From the NCBI GenBank assembly GCA_028751875.1, contig CM054153.1, forward strand, positions 27,905,552-27,969,551: a stretch of DNA of 64,000 nt, written 5' to 3'. This document shows positions 53,365-64,000 of the stretch, one piece after another (the first letter of the stretch is position 1; each line of letters begins with the position of its first letter). Made by a program: the position numbers and the translations under genes. The notes below the pieces were generated by a model. That model saw nothing but the letters and a program-made list of their open reading frames with translations, was not told where the DNA came from and did not search any database. The stretch is from Rapana venosa (lineage: Eukaryota > Mollusca > Gastropoda > Neogastropoda > Muricidae).

Positions 53365-53452
53365 AGACACAGACAGACAGACAGACAGACAGGGAGGAAG
53401 TCAGGCAGGCAAACAGACAGACGGACAGACAGACACACACACACACACGTAC
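53365..53452. repeat. (ACAG)n/(CA)n microsatellite
   Basis: ACAGACAG repeats interrupted by GGGAGGAAGTC, then CA repeats. Confidence 0.9.
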
Positions 53453-54644
53453 ATGTACACATGAACCTTACTAGTCTAGTCAATCTTTGCAAAAAAAGTG
53501 CCGAGAAAGGAACTAATTGCAATAGTAATTATTTTATGATATTTGGATAGGAAAGTACCTAACTTTTAACATATCCAAAAAGTAGGACGATCTAAGTGTC
53601 GGAAGACCATTTTTTTTTAAGATATGACGTCTAAAATTTTCGATTTTATAAAAAATTTTAAACAAAATGAAATAGGTCTTGTTACATATCATTTGAAAGC
53701 TTTCGACCTATATTACGATTTTGATAATAAATCACCATTAGACTAAAAAAAGCAAAAAATCAATAAAAATATGCCGCATGTGTTCTATATTTAGTTTTTC
53801 GAAGCCCATTAGCAGGGAAAATCAATTTATATTAAAACTTTTTTACCTCCAACTTGATTTTGGGGGGGCCTATCAGTAAAAATCTCCCCACTTTCAAAAA
53901 ATTCTGTGATAAAAATTTTCCCTCTTTTTTATCCTCTTCTTGTTCTGCCTTTTTTCCTTTACTGCTTGTCACCTCCTTTTGTATATTTTTGCCTTCTTGG
54001 TCCTTCTGCTCCCTTTTTTTTTTTTTTTCCCCCAGAAAGACTTATAAAAGTAAGTTTTCTTTTATCCCACAGTAGATGGTTGGCCCTGATTGAAAGGAAA
54101 TTAAGGGTAGGGGACGCATTTTTTTTTATAAACAAAACAGGGGGTTGCGCCTGGGGGGTGGAAGAAAAAGAAGAATGCTTTTACGGTTTTAAAACCAAAG
54201 TTTTCGCCATGTACTTTCCCATGGCAAGCAAAGGGTAGTCTCCCCTTAAAGGGAAGAAATTCAAAAGGGGGTTAAATAAAACAGGCAGGTAAGGCAAACA
54301 GCATCGAGTTAGTTTCAAATCACGTGGCAAATCATTTTCAGTCCACTAATCAAACATGGAAAGCTCAGTTACCCAGCGCCTCTTGTGGAATGAAGAACCA
54401 GCAAATCATCAAAAATGGTAACCCTAGTTCTCACCCCACTTCCGAAGAGTAGGTGCATTGAGACAGCTCAAGTTTTTGCTTGTCCAATCCCTTTTAAAAA
54501 TTGGGGCCCCATCCCTTTTTTCTGCAGTATAATAATAAAAATAATAAGGGTAGGAATTTATATGCGCTGATCTTGTAAAGCAACAAAAAAGGCTAGATTT
54601 CATTCATACCACTTTAAGTCAGGGCAGATTTCTTCCCCAAAAAT

Positions 54645-54985
54645 TGGGGCTGCTTCCCGGGGAGAGCGCGTCGCCACAAGAGCAGCGCACCCTTTTTTTT
54701 TTTTTTTTTTTCCTTCTGCAACTGATTTGTTCCCCCTATCAGATTTTTTTTCTAAGTTTTTGCCGGGGGACAACTCTTTGTTCCCGGGGTTTTTTATGTG
54801 CGCTAAAAAATTTATGTGAAACACACGGGCCCTCGGTTTATCGTCTCATCCGAAAGACAGCCCCCAGCCCACCACTCAGGGTTTTAAGGGAGGGGGAAAA
54901 AAATTTCCGGTCCAAAGGGGGGTACAACCGCCGCACATTTAGACCCGGGACTTTTCGCTTTTAGACAGGGCGTTACATCCGTATA
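54645..54985 (-). mobile_element. Family-2 tRNA-SINE, degraded (54.6 kb copy)
   Basis: GGGGAGAGCGCGTCGCCACA, AGAGCAGCGCACCC, GTCTCATCCGAAAGACAGCC and CCCACCACTCAGGGTTTTAA match 17380-17708; the head at the right end is recognisable as the reverse of GATGTAACGCCCTGTCTAAA. Confidence 0.7.
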
Positions 54986-55129
54986 AGATGAAAAAGAAAA
55001 GAAAAGAAGAAGAAGAAAAGATAGGGAAATTTTGGCACTGAATTTTTGTAAAACAAAAAAATCAAAGGGCTCGCGGGCCTTTTTTTTCTCTGGAGCAGGA
55101 GGAGATCATTTTCCCCTGAGACAAAGTCA

Positions 55130-55680
55130 TTTGGGAGAATACCAGTTTCCTATAATGCAGTGTGGAATACCCGCTCCTAAATCAGTGTGGAGAATACCAC
55201 TCCTTAAGTCAGTGTGGAGAATGCCAGCTCCTATTATGCAGTGTGGGAAAGCCACTCCTATCATGCAGGTGGAGAATGACTTCTCCTTTAGTGCAGGGGA
55301 GAATGCCCAGCCCTTCAGTAAAGTGGGAAATGACTTGCCCTTTTAGTCAGTGGAAGAAAACCCGCCCCAAAAGGGCCCGTGTAATAATACCCATCTCCTT
55401 TTAAGTGCATTTTGGGATAATAACCTGCTCCTATTAGTGCTTTGGGGATAATAGCCACCCTATTAGTGCAGTGTGAAGAAAAACCCCTGTCCTACTATGC
55501 AGTTAAAAAAAAGGGCAGCTCCTTTTGGCAGTGTGGAGAATGGGCAGCTCCTTTGTGCAGTGTGGAGAATGGGGCAGCTCCTATTAGTGCAGTGTGGAGA
55601 ATAAGCAGCTCCTTTGTGCGTGTGAAAAAAGGGCAGTCCTTTTAGTGCAGTGTGGAGAATGGCACTCTATTTGTGGGGTC
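55130..55680. repeat. Minisatellite, unit about 31 bp
   Basis: Around 17 degenerate copies of a unit like GCAGTGTGGAGAATGGCAGC followed by TCCTATTAGT. The units vary by small indels, partly attributable to consensus quality. Confidence 0.85.
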
Positions 55681-55699
55681 CTGTCTTAATGTAGAAAAA

Positions 55700-58249
55700 T
55701 GTAAAGTTGTCTGACCTGAATTTTTTTCCATTGCACACAGCTTCCCTCATCCCTGACTATCCAAAAAGTGGGGCAGGGGGGAGGCCACAGAATGTCCATT
55801 TGCCGGCTTTGTCTGCTTACCAAAACATGAAATACTTGGTAACTAAGACAAAGTAGCTGCAAAATTTTTTAAAAATAGCCAAGGGGAAACTTTGCCCCTT
55901 GGTGAAAATTTAGATTATGAGTACACCTTCATTTTTTGGGCCCCAGGGGGCTGCCCTAATCCCCATACCATGAAGGTCCCAGTTTTCCGTGTCCTGATCT
56001 GATGATCTACATGTCGCAACAAACGGGACCCAGTTTTGGGTTCATGCCTACCAGGTCTTTTTCCCAGTCGCAGCGCACACTTTTTCAAACAGACTGCCCC
56101 TCCTTTATAAAAACGAAACCCCAAAGTTGGGGACACTTTCAACAAGGTTTTTGGATCCGTCTCTGGGGCAGGGCCCCCCAAACTCTGAAGAGGGGGATAG
56201 TACTGTTGGTCGTGCTCCCACTATGTGCCTGACCAAGAGAATAATTGTCAAGTCGGAAATCTTTTTTCCCTTCCCACCCAAAGTTCTGCGAAACAGACCC
56301 AAAGAAGATGGTAAAATTAATAATCCCAACTTTTTTAGGGGGGAAATCTCATTTTTTGAGAACTTGCTTCGCAGAAAAACTTGTTGTTGATGTGTTGATT
56401 CCGATATTTAAAAGGGAAAGTTTTTAGTGCTGAATAAATTCGATTTTCTTCTTTCTCTGCACTTTCTCTCTTTTGGATTTTGCAAATTTCTCCGGGATCT
56501 TCTCTCTTTTGCCTTTTTGTAATACTTCTCTTTCCCCCCTGTGCAGGTAATTTTTTCTAAATCACCAAAGTGACTTCTATTTCTGCCACTGTATTTCTCT
56601 GTTTTTGGAGTGTCACTATGGAATACTTTTTCATCTTGTGCACAAGTCCATGTTGTGTTTTTTTCATCAATTTTCTCTTTGAAATGGTCAAATGCCGAAA
56701 GTTCTCATGAGCTGTGCCCACTGTCTGCCTGATTGCTGTGGTTTGTTCCTCTAAAAAAACGGCGGAATGCTAGAGGTTAGATTTCAAGTTTTAAAAAGGA
56801 CACTGCATGCTTGTGTCAAAAAAGCGCGATGAAGGGATTGAACTTGCATTTTTTTACAAAACCCTTTCTGCCCATTTTTTTCTCTGGTCATGCTTTAAAC
56901 CACTTTCTTAAAATCGCTGCTGGCAATTCTGTCCAAATTTTTACACACACTGTTTTTTCGTTTCTTCCCAAAATCATTAATGGACTGACCAAAAAAAGGA
57001 GACAAAAGGGAATTTTTTAAAACCTACTTGTTTGGGCGAAGAGCTGTGTTGTTTACCCATTGAATACTTGCTCTTCCCTCTGCCCTCTAATTGTCACCCC
57101 TTCAAACAGCATGCTTTTGGAGCCCTTGCTATACCTTTTCTCAGTCTGCCTTACTTCTCTTGGCTTCAGTCAGCGTCTTTCTCCACACAAAAACTGCAGA
57201 CATCCCATTCAGTCCTTTTATGTGGGCAAGGAAAAAAAAAAGTGATCAGTTATTGGGAAAAATTTTGCAAAATTGGGAACCCAAAATTTAGATCGCACTT
57301 TTGCTTAGCTTCAAGTTTAAAATGAAAACAGTTGCAAGCCTTTTTTTCAGAGTTTTTTAAAACACCCGTAGGGTAAATAGGCTGGGCAGACTTTGGATCC
57401 CAAAGAATTCGATCATCTGTACACACAACAGGACAGGAAAAAAGTACAGAAATGAAACAGAAGAAAATACCTATATTTATTTATTTTACCAACCCCACAA
57501 AACCTTTTGCAGGGAGCACCAGATTTACTTTCCAAAAGCAAGAGCACACAGATTACTTCCCCCCTTTTCTGGTAAGGATATATCAAAAAAAAGGGGATAG
57601 ACCCCAGTGTGTATTCACCCCTTCCTAATTTTTAGGGGAGATTTCTCCCCGTGCCTTTCCCCATCCAGTGTTCTTGGACAGATAAAACCCCGGCTTTGTT
57701 TTTTAAGTTTAAAAAAAAATTTCAGTAAAACAACACAAGGGACCCCAAGGCTGATTTTGGGAAAAAGGTTTACCATACAGAATCACACCCTCGTATTTGC
57801 AGGAACTGGCCATCTGTGGACAGTTGTTTTTCTGTTTTTCTGGTTTAATACTACTCAGTATGTAACGCCCCCCCTACCCATAAAAAAAAGAACAGGATTT
57901 TTTGTGTGTTAAATTTCAAAAGATAAGTCATTTAAACTAAACTAAACCAGAATCAGTAGGCAAAACATTTGCCCCCAGGCCCCTTTTTGGGGGTCAAAAA
58001 AAAGGGTGGACCTTACCAAAAAAAAGGGGGGATCCGCGGTGTGTGGGGCAGGCCCCTAAGCAAATGATCAGTATCAAGGGGAAATTTTTTTTTGAGCTTG
58101 TTTGTTTAATGATTTTTGGGAATTCCCACACCTCTTTTTCCTACTTTTTTTGGATATTTTTTAGTGATATTTTTTATTACCCGTTGCACCCAAATTTGAA
58201 AACTATTGCAATTAGTTCTGGGAAAAGCAAGGATGACTGACATCCCTTT
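55700..58249. other. Unassigned sequence of poor apparent quality
   Basis: No gene or repeat family could be supported; open frames are short and without recognisable domains. Confidence 0.45.
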
Positions 58250-58450
58250 CTTTTCCCCAAAAAATAGAAGGAAGAAGCACTTTCAGCGCCATTCCCCCCA
58301 GCAGGTGTCTCCTGCGTCTCAGCTTGGCAGGCCATCTGGGGCTCTGCTCCTTCCTTGGGTGGGACGTTTTCCTCCCCCCCGGGGTTGATGACGCCTTCCT
58401 TTTAAGCATTTCCCCTTTCTCTGGCTTGACTTGTCCTTCCCAATGCTGCA
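58250..58450 (+). repeat. Family-4 dispersed repeat, degraded (copy 1)
   Basis: AAGCACTTTCAGCGCCATTC, CAGCAGGTGTCTCCTGCGTC, CTTGGCAGGCCATCTGGGGC and GTTGATGACGCCTTCCTTTT run in the same order as 60737-61010 and 63366-63600. Confidence 0.75.
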
Positions 58451-59264
58451 TTCTTTTTGGAGGGAGTCAGAAAAACAAAGAGAGAGAAATGAGGGGAGAA
58501 GCACCGCACTCAAAATGGTAAAAAACAATCTTTAAAATAAACAAATTATAAATTTTTTTTAAGAGGCGCTGGTCCCTTTAAACAGTAAACACTTAATAAA
58601 TCTGACTTTTTATAAAAATAAAAATTTTTTTAAGGAAAAAAAGGCTCACTCAGTTACTGATTTTTGAGAAAGACAATTTCTCTCTTATGCCTGGGGGATG
58701 CCTGGGGCTACCCGCTTTAAAGGCAGCGTAACGGCTCATACAAGACAAAATGTTGCTGTCGACGTTCCACGAAGAAAAAAAGAAAAGAACAACAACAACA
58801 TTTAACTAAACCAGTAAAAGATAAATAAAAAATAAAGTACAGAGTAACTAAAGAAGGGCCAGGCCCCTCACAGCTCACTCCCACCCCTTCAATAACTCCT
58901 TATTAATTTCTTTCCCCCACCAAAAGCCTGGGGGGCGGGCAGCCTAGTGGTTTTCATCTTCGTCAAAGGGAAAGGTTGTTGTTTTCGCATGATGAAAAAG
59001 CGTTGCAATGCCCCCAAGCCCTGACAAAATCAGGCCTAGCACATCCCCGAGAAGAATTTTTTTTGTCTTTTTTAAATCTTTATGGAAAAAAAGACAAGGC
59101 AAAAAAATGGGCCAAAAGGGAGAAAATTTGACAAAAGGGGGAGGTGACGGGAAAAAAGTAACAAGCAGAAACAAAGAAGGGTAAAATGAGGGAAAATTCC
59201 TGCACCAGAATTTCCAGAAAGGTGGGACGCTATTTTTTACGAAGGCCCCCCCCAACCCACAGAG

Positions 59265-59580
59265 GGCTAGTGGTTTGGGCATTTTTCAAGACACCCCCAG
59301 GCGCCTGCCTATGGAATTTCCCTCTGGAGTTAAATCAGTGCCGATCCAATCCTCCACGGTTCAGTCCTTCAAATGAGGATAAAACCGAAATCCCAGTGCG
59401 AGAACACAACACCCACACACACACACCCACACACACCACAACACCAAAACACACACACAAACAAGAAACATCTTTCCCACATGTTAAAAACCGGTTCTGA
59501 TTTTTTGGAAAATAGGGTATTGGTGCCTGGAACAGGATGACCAATTTTCAAAAACAATACCATTGGTAGGGGGGCGTGTT
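59265..59580 (+). mobile_element. Family-1 tRNA-SINE, strongly degraded
   Basis: Recognisable blocks: GCTAGTGGTT, CTCTGGAGTTAAATCAGTGC, TCCTTCAAATGAGGATAAAA, ACATCTTTCCCACATGTTAA, ATTGGTGCCTGGAACAGGAT. Compared with the copies at 39-50 kb, most differences are homopolymer changes, plus an inserted CA repeat (59405-59458). Confidence 0.72.
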
Positions 59581-59764
59581 AAAAATTATCCAAAATGGGT
59601 GCGGCAACGTAAAGGGGGGTAAAAAGGGTTTACCTTTTTGGGCCCCAAGTTATTTTTAAAAAAAAAACCCGTAGGCATCTTTGTTGTTTCTTTCCCGGCC
59701 CGGGGTTTACCCAAAAGGTTTTGGTTTTGGGCGAGGGTTTTGGGTTTGAGGGGGAGTTTAAACT

Positions 59765-59907
59765 CAGGGGGGGGTTGGGGGGGGGGGGGGTTTGGGGGGC
59801 AGGTCCCCCTTTTTTTTTTTATTGGGGGGTTTTTAAAATTTTTTATCTCTGGCCACCCCTTTTTTGGGCGGGGCGTGGGGGGGGTTATGGTTTTTTTTTT
59901 TTTGTTG

Positions 59908-59940
<33 letters not shown>

Positions 59941-59987
59941 AAAAAAAAAGGGGGGGGGGGGGGGGGGGGCCTTTGGGTTTTTTGGGT

Positions 59988-60060
<73 letters not shown>

Positions 60061-60077
60061 TTTTTAAAAAAAAAAAA

Positions 60078-60152
<75 letters not shown>

Positions 60153-60165
60153 GGGGGGGGGGGGG
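59765..60165. repeat. Poly-G blocks
   Basis: Several G runs of tens of bases separated by short T or A runs. Poly-Gly and poly-Pro frames are artefacts. Confidence 0.93.
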
Positions 60166-60736
60166 TGGTGGATTGTTTTAAAATTAGAAAAGCCCTAAAA
60201 TCCTTTTTGGGAATATAAAAAGGAAAAACATCAACAAACAAAAAATAAGAAAAAGGTAACTTCCTTTCCCAAGAAAAACTTTCCCCTTCCCACCTTTCTT
60301 TTTCCCATTAAAATTTTTTTTTCTAAAACGAAAACCAAACCCCTCGGGCTTTGGAAAAAAAAAAGAGTAAACTTACCAAAAACAAAACATCAGTGTTGTC
60401 TGATTGTTGAATTTTTGAAACTTGTTGCCTGTTCTCCCGCGTTTTGTTTTCCGGGCCCCCCCATACAACTCCGTTCTTCAGAAAACAAAATTTTTTTCCC
60501 TTTTAACCCCTTCTTTTGAAAATTTTTTTTTTTCAATTTCTTTATTTTTTTTAAAGGGGGGGGGGGGGAGGGGGGGGGGGGGGGGGGGGGCTGGAAGGTT
60601 TTTTTTTAACTTTCCATCAAACCCCTCTTTCTCCCCAAATAAAAACAAAAAACAAATAAAACAAAAAGAACAAATATTTGCCTTTAAGAAATTTTAAAAC
60701 CTTTTTTTTTAAAAATTTTTTCTCCTGAAACCCAAA

Positions 60737-61010
60737 AAACAAACCTGCTGTTCCTTGTGGGAGGAAGAAAGAAGTAAAGCACTTTCAGCCACCACCACCA
60801 CCACATGTCTGGTGGTGTCGTCTGCAGCTGGTGTTGGGCAGCTCCCCCATCTGGTGCTCTGCATGCTCCTTCCGGGCCCAGTTTGTTTATCCGCCTCCAG
60901 GCCCGATGACGTAACTTCCTGTTACCTCCAGGCCCGATGACGTAACTTCCTGTTACCGCCCCTTCCTTCCTGCAACTGGTTTGTCTGTCTGTTACTGATT
61001 TTGTTTTGAA
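60737..61010 (+). repeat. Family-4 dispersed repeat (copy 2) with internal duplication
   Basis: It shares AAGCACTTTCAGCC, ATCTGGTGCTCTGC, GATGACGTAACTTCCTGTTA and TGCAACTGGTTTG-type blocks with the other copies. CTCCAGGCCCGATGACGTAA followed by CTTCCTGTTAC occurs twice in tandem (about 60895-60955). Confidence 0.8.
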
Positions 61011-61284
61011 AGAGAGAAGAAGAAGGAGGAGGAGGAGACAAAAGAAAAATGGGGTAAGGGCACTGGAAAGTTAACTTTTCAACCTTTTCAAAATAAAACC
61101 TCCTCTCCCAAAAAAAAAACAAAAAAACAGCAGCAGCAAAAGCAAACAAATAAATGTAGCCTATGGTTATGAAATATAACACCTGTAGAAATTTTTTTTG
61201 TTTATATCGGACCAATATGATTATGTGAAAGTAGAAAACTAGATCAATCACCCTTTGCTTGATTATTTGTGTCCGGCTTGTGTG

Positions 61285-61325
61285 TGTGTGTGTGTGTGTG
61301 TGTGTTTGTGGTGTGTGTGTTTGTT
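61285..61325. repeat. (GT)n microsatellite
   Basis: GT dinucleotides with a GTTTGTGG interruption. Confidence 0.9.
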
Positions 61326-61329
61326 GTTG

Positions 61330-62040
61330 TTGATGTTTTTCTATCCAGTGGAATTTTTTCTTGCTGCCTTTACACATATTTTGTAAGCTCTTTTCATAGC
61401 TTTTGGTCTTTATTCCGTTGTTTTTGTTTTTGGTTTTGTTTTTGGAGGGGGATGGGGCGGTTTGCGTTTTACATGTATTTTTGTTGTTTGTTTTGGTATG
61501 TGTGTGTGTTTGTGTGTGCGCGCACAAAAAGTTGATAGTGGGTGCATGGGGAAAAGAGGATGTGGCCTTCATATCTAGTCTAGCTCAACTAATATAATAT
61601 AAATATCCTATATATAAAAAATGTTAACCACCAGGCATGACAACAGTGGTCTGAAAAGGACTGAGGGGAGGGGGGGGGGGGGGGGGGGGGGGGGACTCAA
61701 GTAGAATGGTGTGAAAAATGGGACCCCACAATGCCGACAGCTTTCAGAGACTAGTAGATTTTGATGGGGGAAAAACCAAGCTGTTGGGGTTTTCCCCACA
61801 CTCTCTGACAGGCCACAAGAAGAGCCGCCACCATCACGTTCATAAACTGGGATAATATTATTATATCTACAACAGTGGAAACACCCACATGGTCCTGCCT
61901 TCTATCTATACTACTAACCCTTGCTTGAAGAAGCTCCGTTGCATACTTTTTTCAGATTATTTACTTTTTATTTTATTCAGACCAACGTTTATTATGTTTA
62001 AGTACCAATTAGATCAGTCACTCATGGCTTTATATCTGTG
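61330..62040. other. Unassigned noncoding sequence
   Basis: No recognised feature apart from a poly-G run (61670-61694). Confidence 0.5.
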
Positions 62041-62047
62041 TCCCGTC

Positions 62048-62049
<2 letters not shown>

Positions 62050-62091
<42 letters not shown>

Positions 62092-62195
62092 TGTCTGCGT
62101 GCGTGTGTGGGGTATGTATGTGTGTGTGTGTGTGGGTATGTGCGCGCGTGTGTGTGGGTGTGTGTTGTGCGAGTGTGTGTGTGTGCGTGTTGCAA
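62050..62195. repeat. (GT)n-rich microsatellite
   Basis: About 145 bp of interrupted GT/GC-GT repeats. Confidence 0.93.
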
Positions 62196-62429
62196 ATAGT
62201 TTCACTGAAGCAGGTCATCTTGCAGCACACTTGCACCAGTGGATTTTGAGTACATGAACACACACACATGGGCGTGCACACGCACGCGCACACACACATT
62301 CCCTGCATGCAGAAAAGGAACCTTGCTCTCATGAACATAGACAAAGGTAAACATGACTGTTGGAGTAACAACACACACATATGCAGATGCACACAAAGGA
62401 TGAGAGAAAATTAACACAGAGAGAAATAA

Positions 62430-62525
62430 TTAGATGTAGAGAGAGAGAGGGGGGGAGGAGGTGAGAGAAATGATTATAGATATGAGAGAGAGAGAGAGAG
62501 GAGACAGAGATAGACAGACAGAGGC
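62430..62525. repeat. (GA)n and (GACA)n microsatellite
   Basis: GA-rich runs followed by AGACAGAC units. Confidence 0.85.
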
Positions 62526-62699
62526 CTGATTTCAGGCAGACAGACAAACCTAAACGAGCAAAACACAACAGAACAAAGAGAAATGGATCTGGTGCCAGCA
62601 TCATCACTCAGTCTCCTGGAATAGAAGCTATAGGACTAAAAGTTTGGGGAACAAACTATTCCAGACCAGGAGGCATTCTGAACATGAAACTATGCATGC

Positions 62700-62915
62700 A
62701 AGTCGGATGAGACTATAAACTGAGGTCCCCTGTGCGAACGCACACAGAACATCTTGCGCACACGTTAAAACCTGGACGGCTTTTTGGAAGCGCAGGCCAT
62801 TGTGTGCCGGTGGGAACAGATGACAAAATTTACAAAACTGCATACATAAAGGGACTGGATGTAAGAAAAAAAAGCACACAAGTGCTTATTCCATTATTCT
62901 CAAAAAAAAAGAAGA
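62700..62915 (+). mobile_element. Family-1 tRNA-SINE, 5'-truncated (62.7 kb copy)
   Basis: It starts at CGGATGAGACTATAAACTGA and keeps CAGAACATCTTGCGCACACG, GCAGGCCATTGTGTGCCGGT, GATGACAAAATTTACAAAAC and the tail GCACACAAGTGCTTATTCCA with a GAA-rich end. Well preserved, unlike the copies at 48 and 59 kb. Confidence 0.86.
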
Positions 62916-63365
62916 AGAAGAAGAAGAAAAAAAGGACATGCACGGCGTCAGTGCATACATATGCAATGCAAACAAGTATCAACAGTTACTTTAAACAATG
63001 TGCTTTTTTTTCACCTCTGTCCTCAAGTCTTTTCTTTAGTTTTTGTTGTTTATCTCCATCCTTTCCATGTAACCACTCCTACTACCCCTCTTCCCCAAAT
63101 TTAATATTTTTTTCTGAAAAAAAAAGATAGAAAGAAGACAGAAATTTGTTGTTGAGAGCACAGCGACTTTTTGTTCTTTTTCTGCATTGTGAATGTTCTT
63201 TCTTTATTCATATCCAGAATTTTGTGCTCTTTATTGTGGAAATGAATTTGTGTTGCGAGTATTTTCACACGCCCCATCTGTAAGTTGTGGTTTGTTAAAT
63301 TTCATGTAGTCCTTGGGAGAGCCGGAAAGGGGGAGGGGGTGTTCTTGAAATAAATCTTGAATCTT

Positions 63366-63600
63366 GAAAAACGAACCTGCAGTATAGAGAAGAATCGAAA
63401 TACCTCCAGCACCATTTCGCCAGCAGGTGTCTCTCGTGGGCGTCTGCAGCTTGGCAGCGCCATCTGGTGCTCCGCTCCCTCCTTCTACTGGCAGCGTTTT
63501 CCTCCCCTTGAAGGGTTGATGACGCACTTCCTGTTACACTTCGTTCCTTTTGCTTGTTCAACTACTGGATTGACTTCGTGTTTTGCAGCGTTCTTCTATC
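63366..63600 (+). repeat. Family-4 dispersed repeat (copy 3)
   Basis: The best-preserved copy: AAAACGAACCTGC, CACCATTTCGCCAGCAGGTG, CTTGGCAGCGCCATCTGGTG, GGGTTGATGACGCACTTCCT. The order agrees with copies 1 and 2. No promoter boxes or terminal repeats recognised. Confidence 0.78.
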
Positions 63601-63764
63601 TGGAATAAATGAAGAGAAACAAAAAAACAACAGAATAGTAAAAGCTGTAGTGGCAGTAGTTAGTAATATAATAATTTTATGGAATTTATATAGCGCTGAA
63701 TCTTGTAAAACAACAAATTGAAGCGCTTGAAAAATATAGAAAAGTAAAGTAAGTAGTGAAGTGG

Positions 63765-64000
63765 AGCAGCAGCAGTAGCATTTGTAAGTTTTAAAAAGAA
63801 AATTAGCAGCAGTAGTAGAGCGCGCAGCAGCAGCACAATCAGAAGTAGTATGTATAGTACAGCAGCAGCAGCAGTAGTAACAACGCAGGCGTAGTGGTAA
63901 TGCAGTAGCCGTCTGGAGTAATATCTGAAAATATGCAGGAGCTTGTAGAAACAGTTTTATAGAACCCAACAGCAGCAGCAGGGTAGCAAGCGCGCGCGTG
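63765..64000. repeat. (AGC)n/(AGT)n-rich trinucleotide region
   Basis: Clusters of AGCAGCAGC and AGTAGTAG separated by short unique pieces to the window end. A 135-residue minus-strand frame here is Cys/Ala/Thr-rich repeat translation. Confidence 0.85.

Larger units (their letters stand above)
53850..60750. other. Homopolymer-inflated region, probable low-quality consensus
   Basis: Dense runs of 4-10 identical bases of every type, very long G runs and damaged copies of otherwise well-conserved repeats (54645-54985, 58250-58450, 59265-59580) suggest unpolished long-read sequence. Coding calls here would be unsafe; none is made. Recognisable repeats are listed separately. Confidence 0.65.

Noticed and set aside
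59638..60241. Poly-Gly and poly-Pro frames of up to 186 residues
   Set aside because: They are homopolymer translations.

Overview
The window looks like one animal nuclear locus, most likely from a mollusc such as a gastropod. Genes are split by long introns with GT-AG junctions, (CA)n, (GT)n and (CT)n microsatellites are abundant, there is a eukaryotic tRNA-Ser gene with internal A and B boxes, and there are many tRNA-headed SINEs plus two decayed LINEs. The mollusc assignment rests on general resemblance of the repeats and a single-copy-like CHD1, and is moderate at best. No bacterial gene, CRISPR array or recognisable virus is visible.

1-24,307 holds the 3' part of a CHD1-type chromatin remodeller on the + strand. 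Seven coding exons (3871-3978, 4383-4561, 5013-5118, 8741-8874, 22372-22650, 23192-23491, 24097-24307) join in a consistent frame to give 438 residues. They cover the CHD1 helical C-terminal domain and the basic, Gly/His/Arg-rich tail. The chromodomains, helicase and SANT-SLIDE must lie upstream of the window.

The 13.5-kb CHD1 intron 8875-22371 contains a second coding unit on the same strand (about 9237-12056): a pipsqueak-type helix-turn-helix, a long Glu-rich acidic tract, fifteen 8-residue S-P-x-R-T-x-K repeats, a CENP-B/Tc5-type DNA-binding domain and a C4HC3 PHD finger. Psq plus CENP-B is the DNA-binding half of pogo-like transposases, but no DDE catalytic domain is present, so this looks like a transposase-derived host gene. 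One frame change in the acidic tract separates the psq half from the CENP-B/PHD half. The psq exon also has the right phase to be spliced directly from CHD1 exon 8741-8874, so a CHD1-psq-PHD alternative-terminal-exon isoform is possible. This locus is the most interesting part of the window.

24,308-30,600 is mainly CHD1 3' UTR or downstream unique sequence, with a small TTAA-flanked MITE candidate. 30,600-35,000 holds a tRNA-SINE, a 1.87-kb hAT-like non-autonomous element carrying a nested SINE, and a minus-strand LINE remnant. 35,000-53,100 is repeat-dominated: most of about 15 copies of one tRNA-headed SINE family, two copies of a composite tRNA/5S-rRNA-like SINE, an isolated tRNA-Ser(AGA) gene, a plus-strand LINE remnant, and kilobase-scale purine or G-rich tracts. 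From about 53,850 to 60,750 (and 45,270-46,100, 48,060-48,420) homopolymers look inflated and repeat copies look degraded in a way suggesting low-quality consensus. 60,750-64,000 is repeat-rich noncoding sequence. The many poly-Pro, poly-Gly, Thr-His and Ser-Leu open frames are microsatellite translations and are not annotated as genes.
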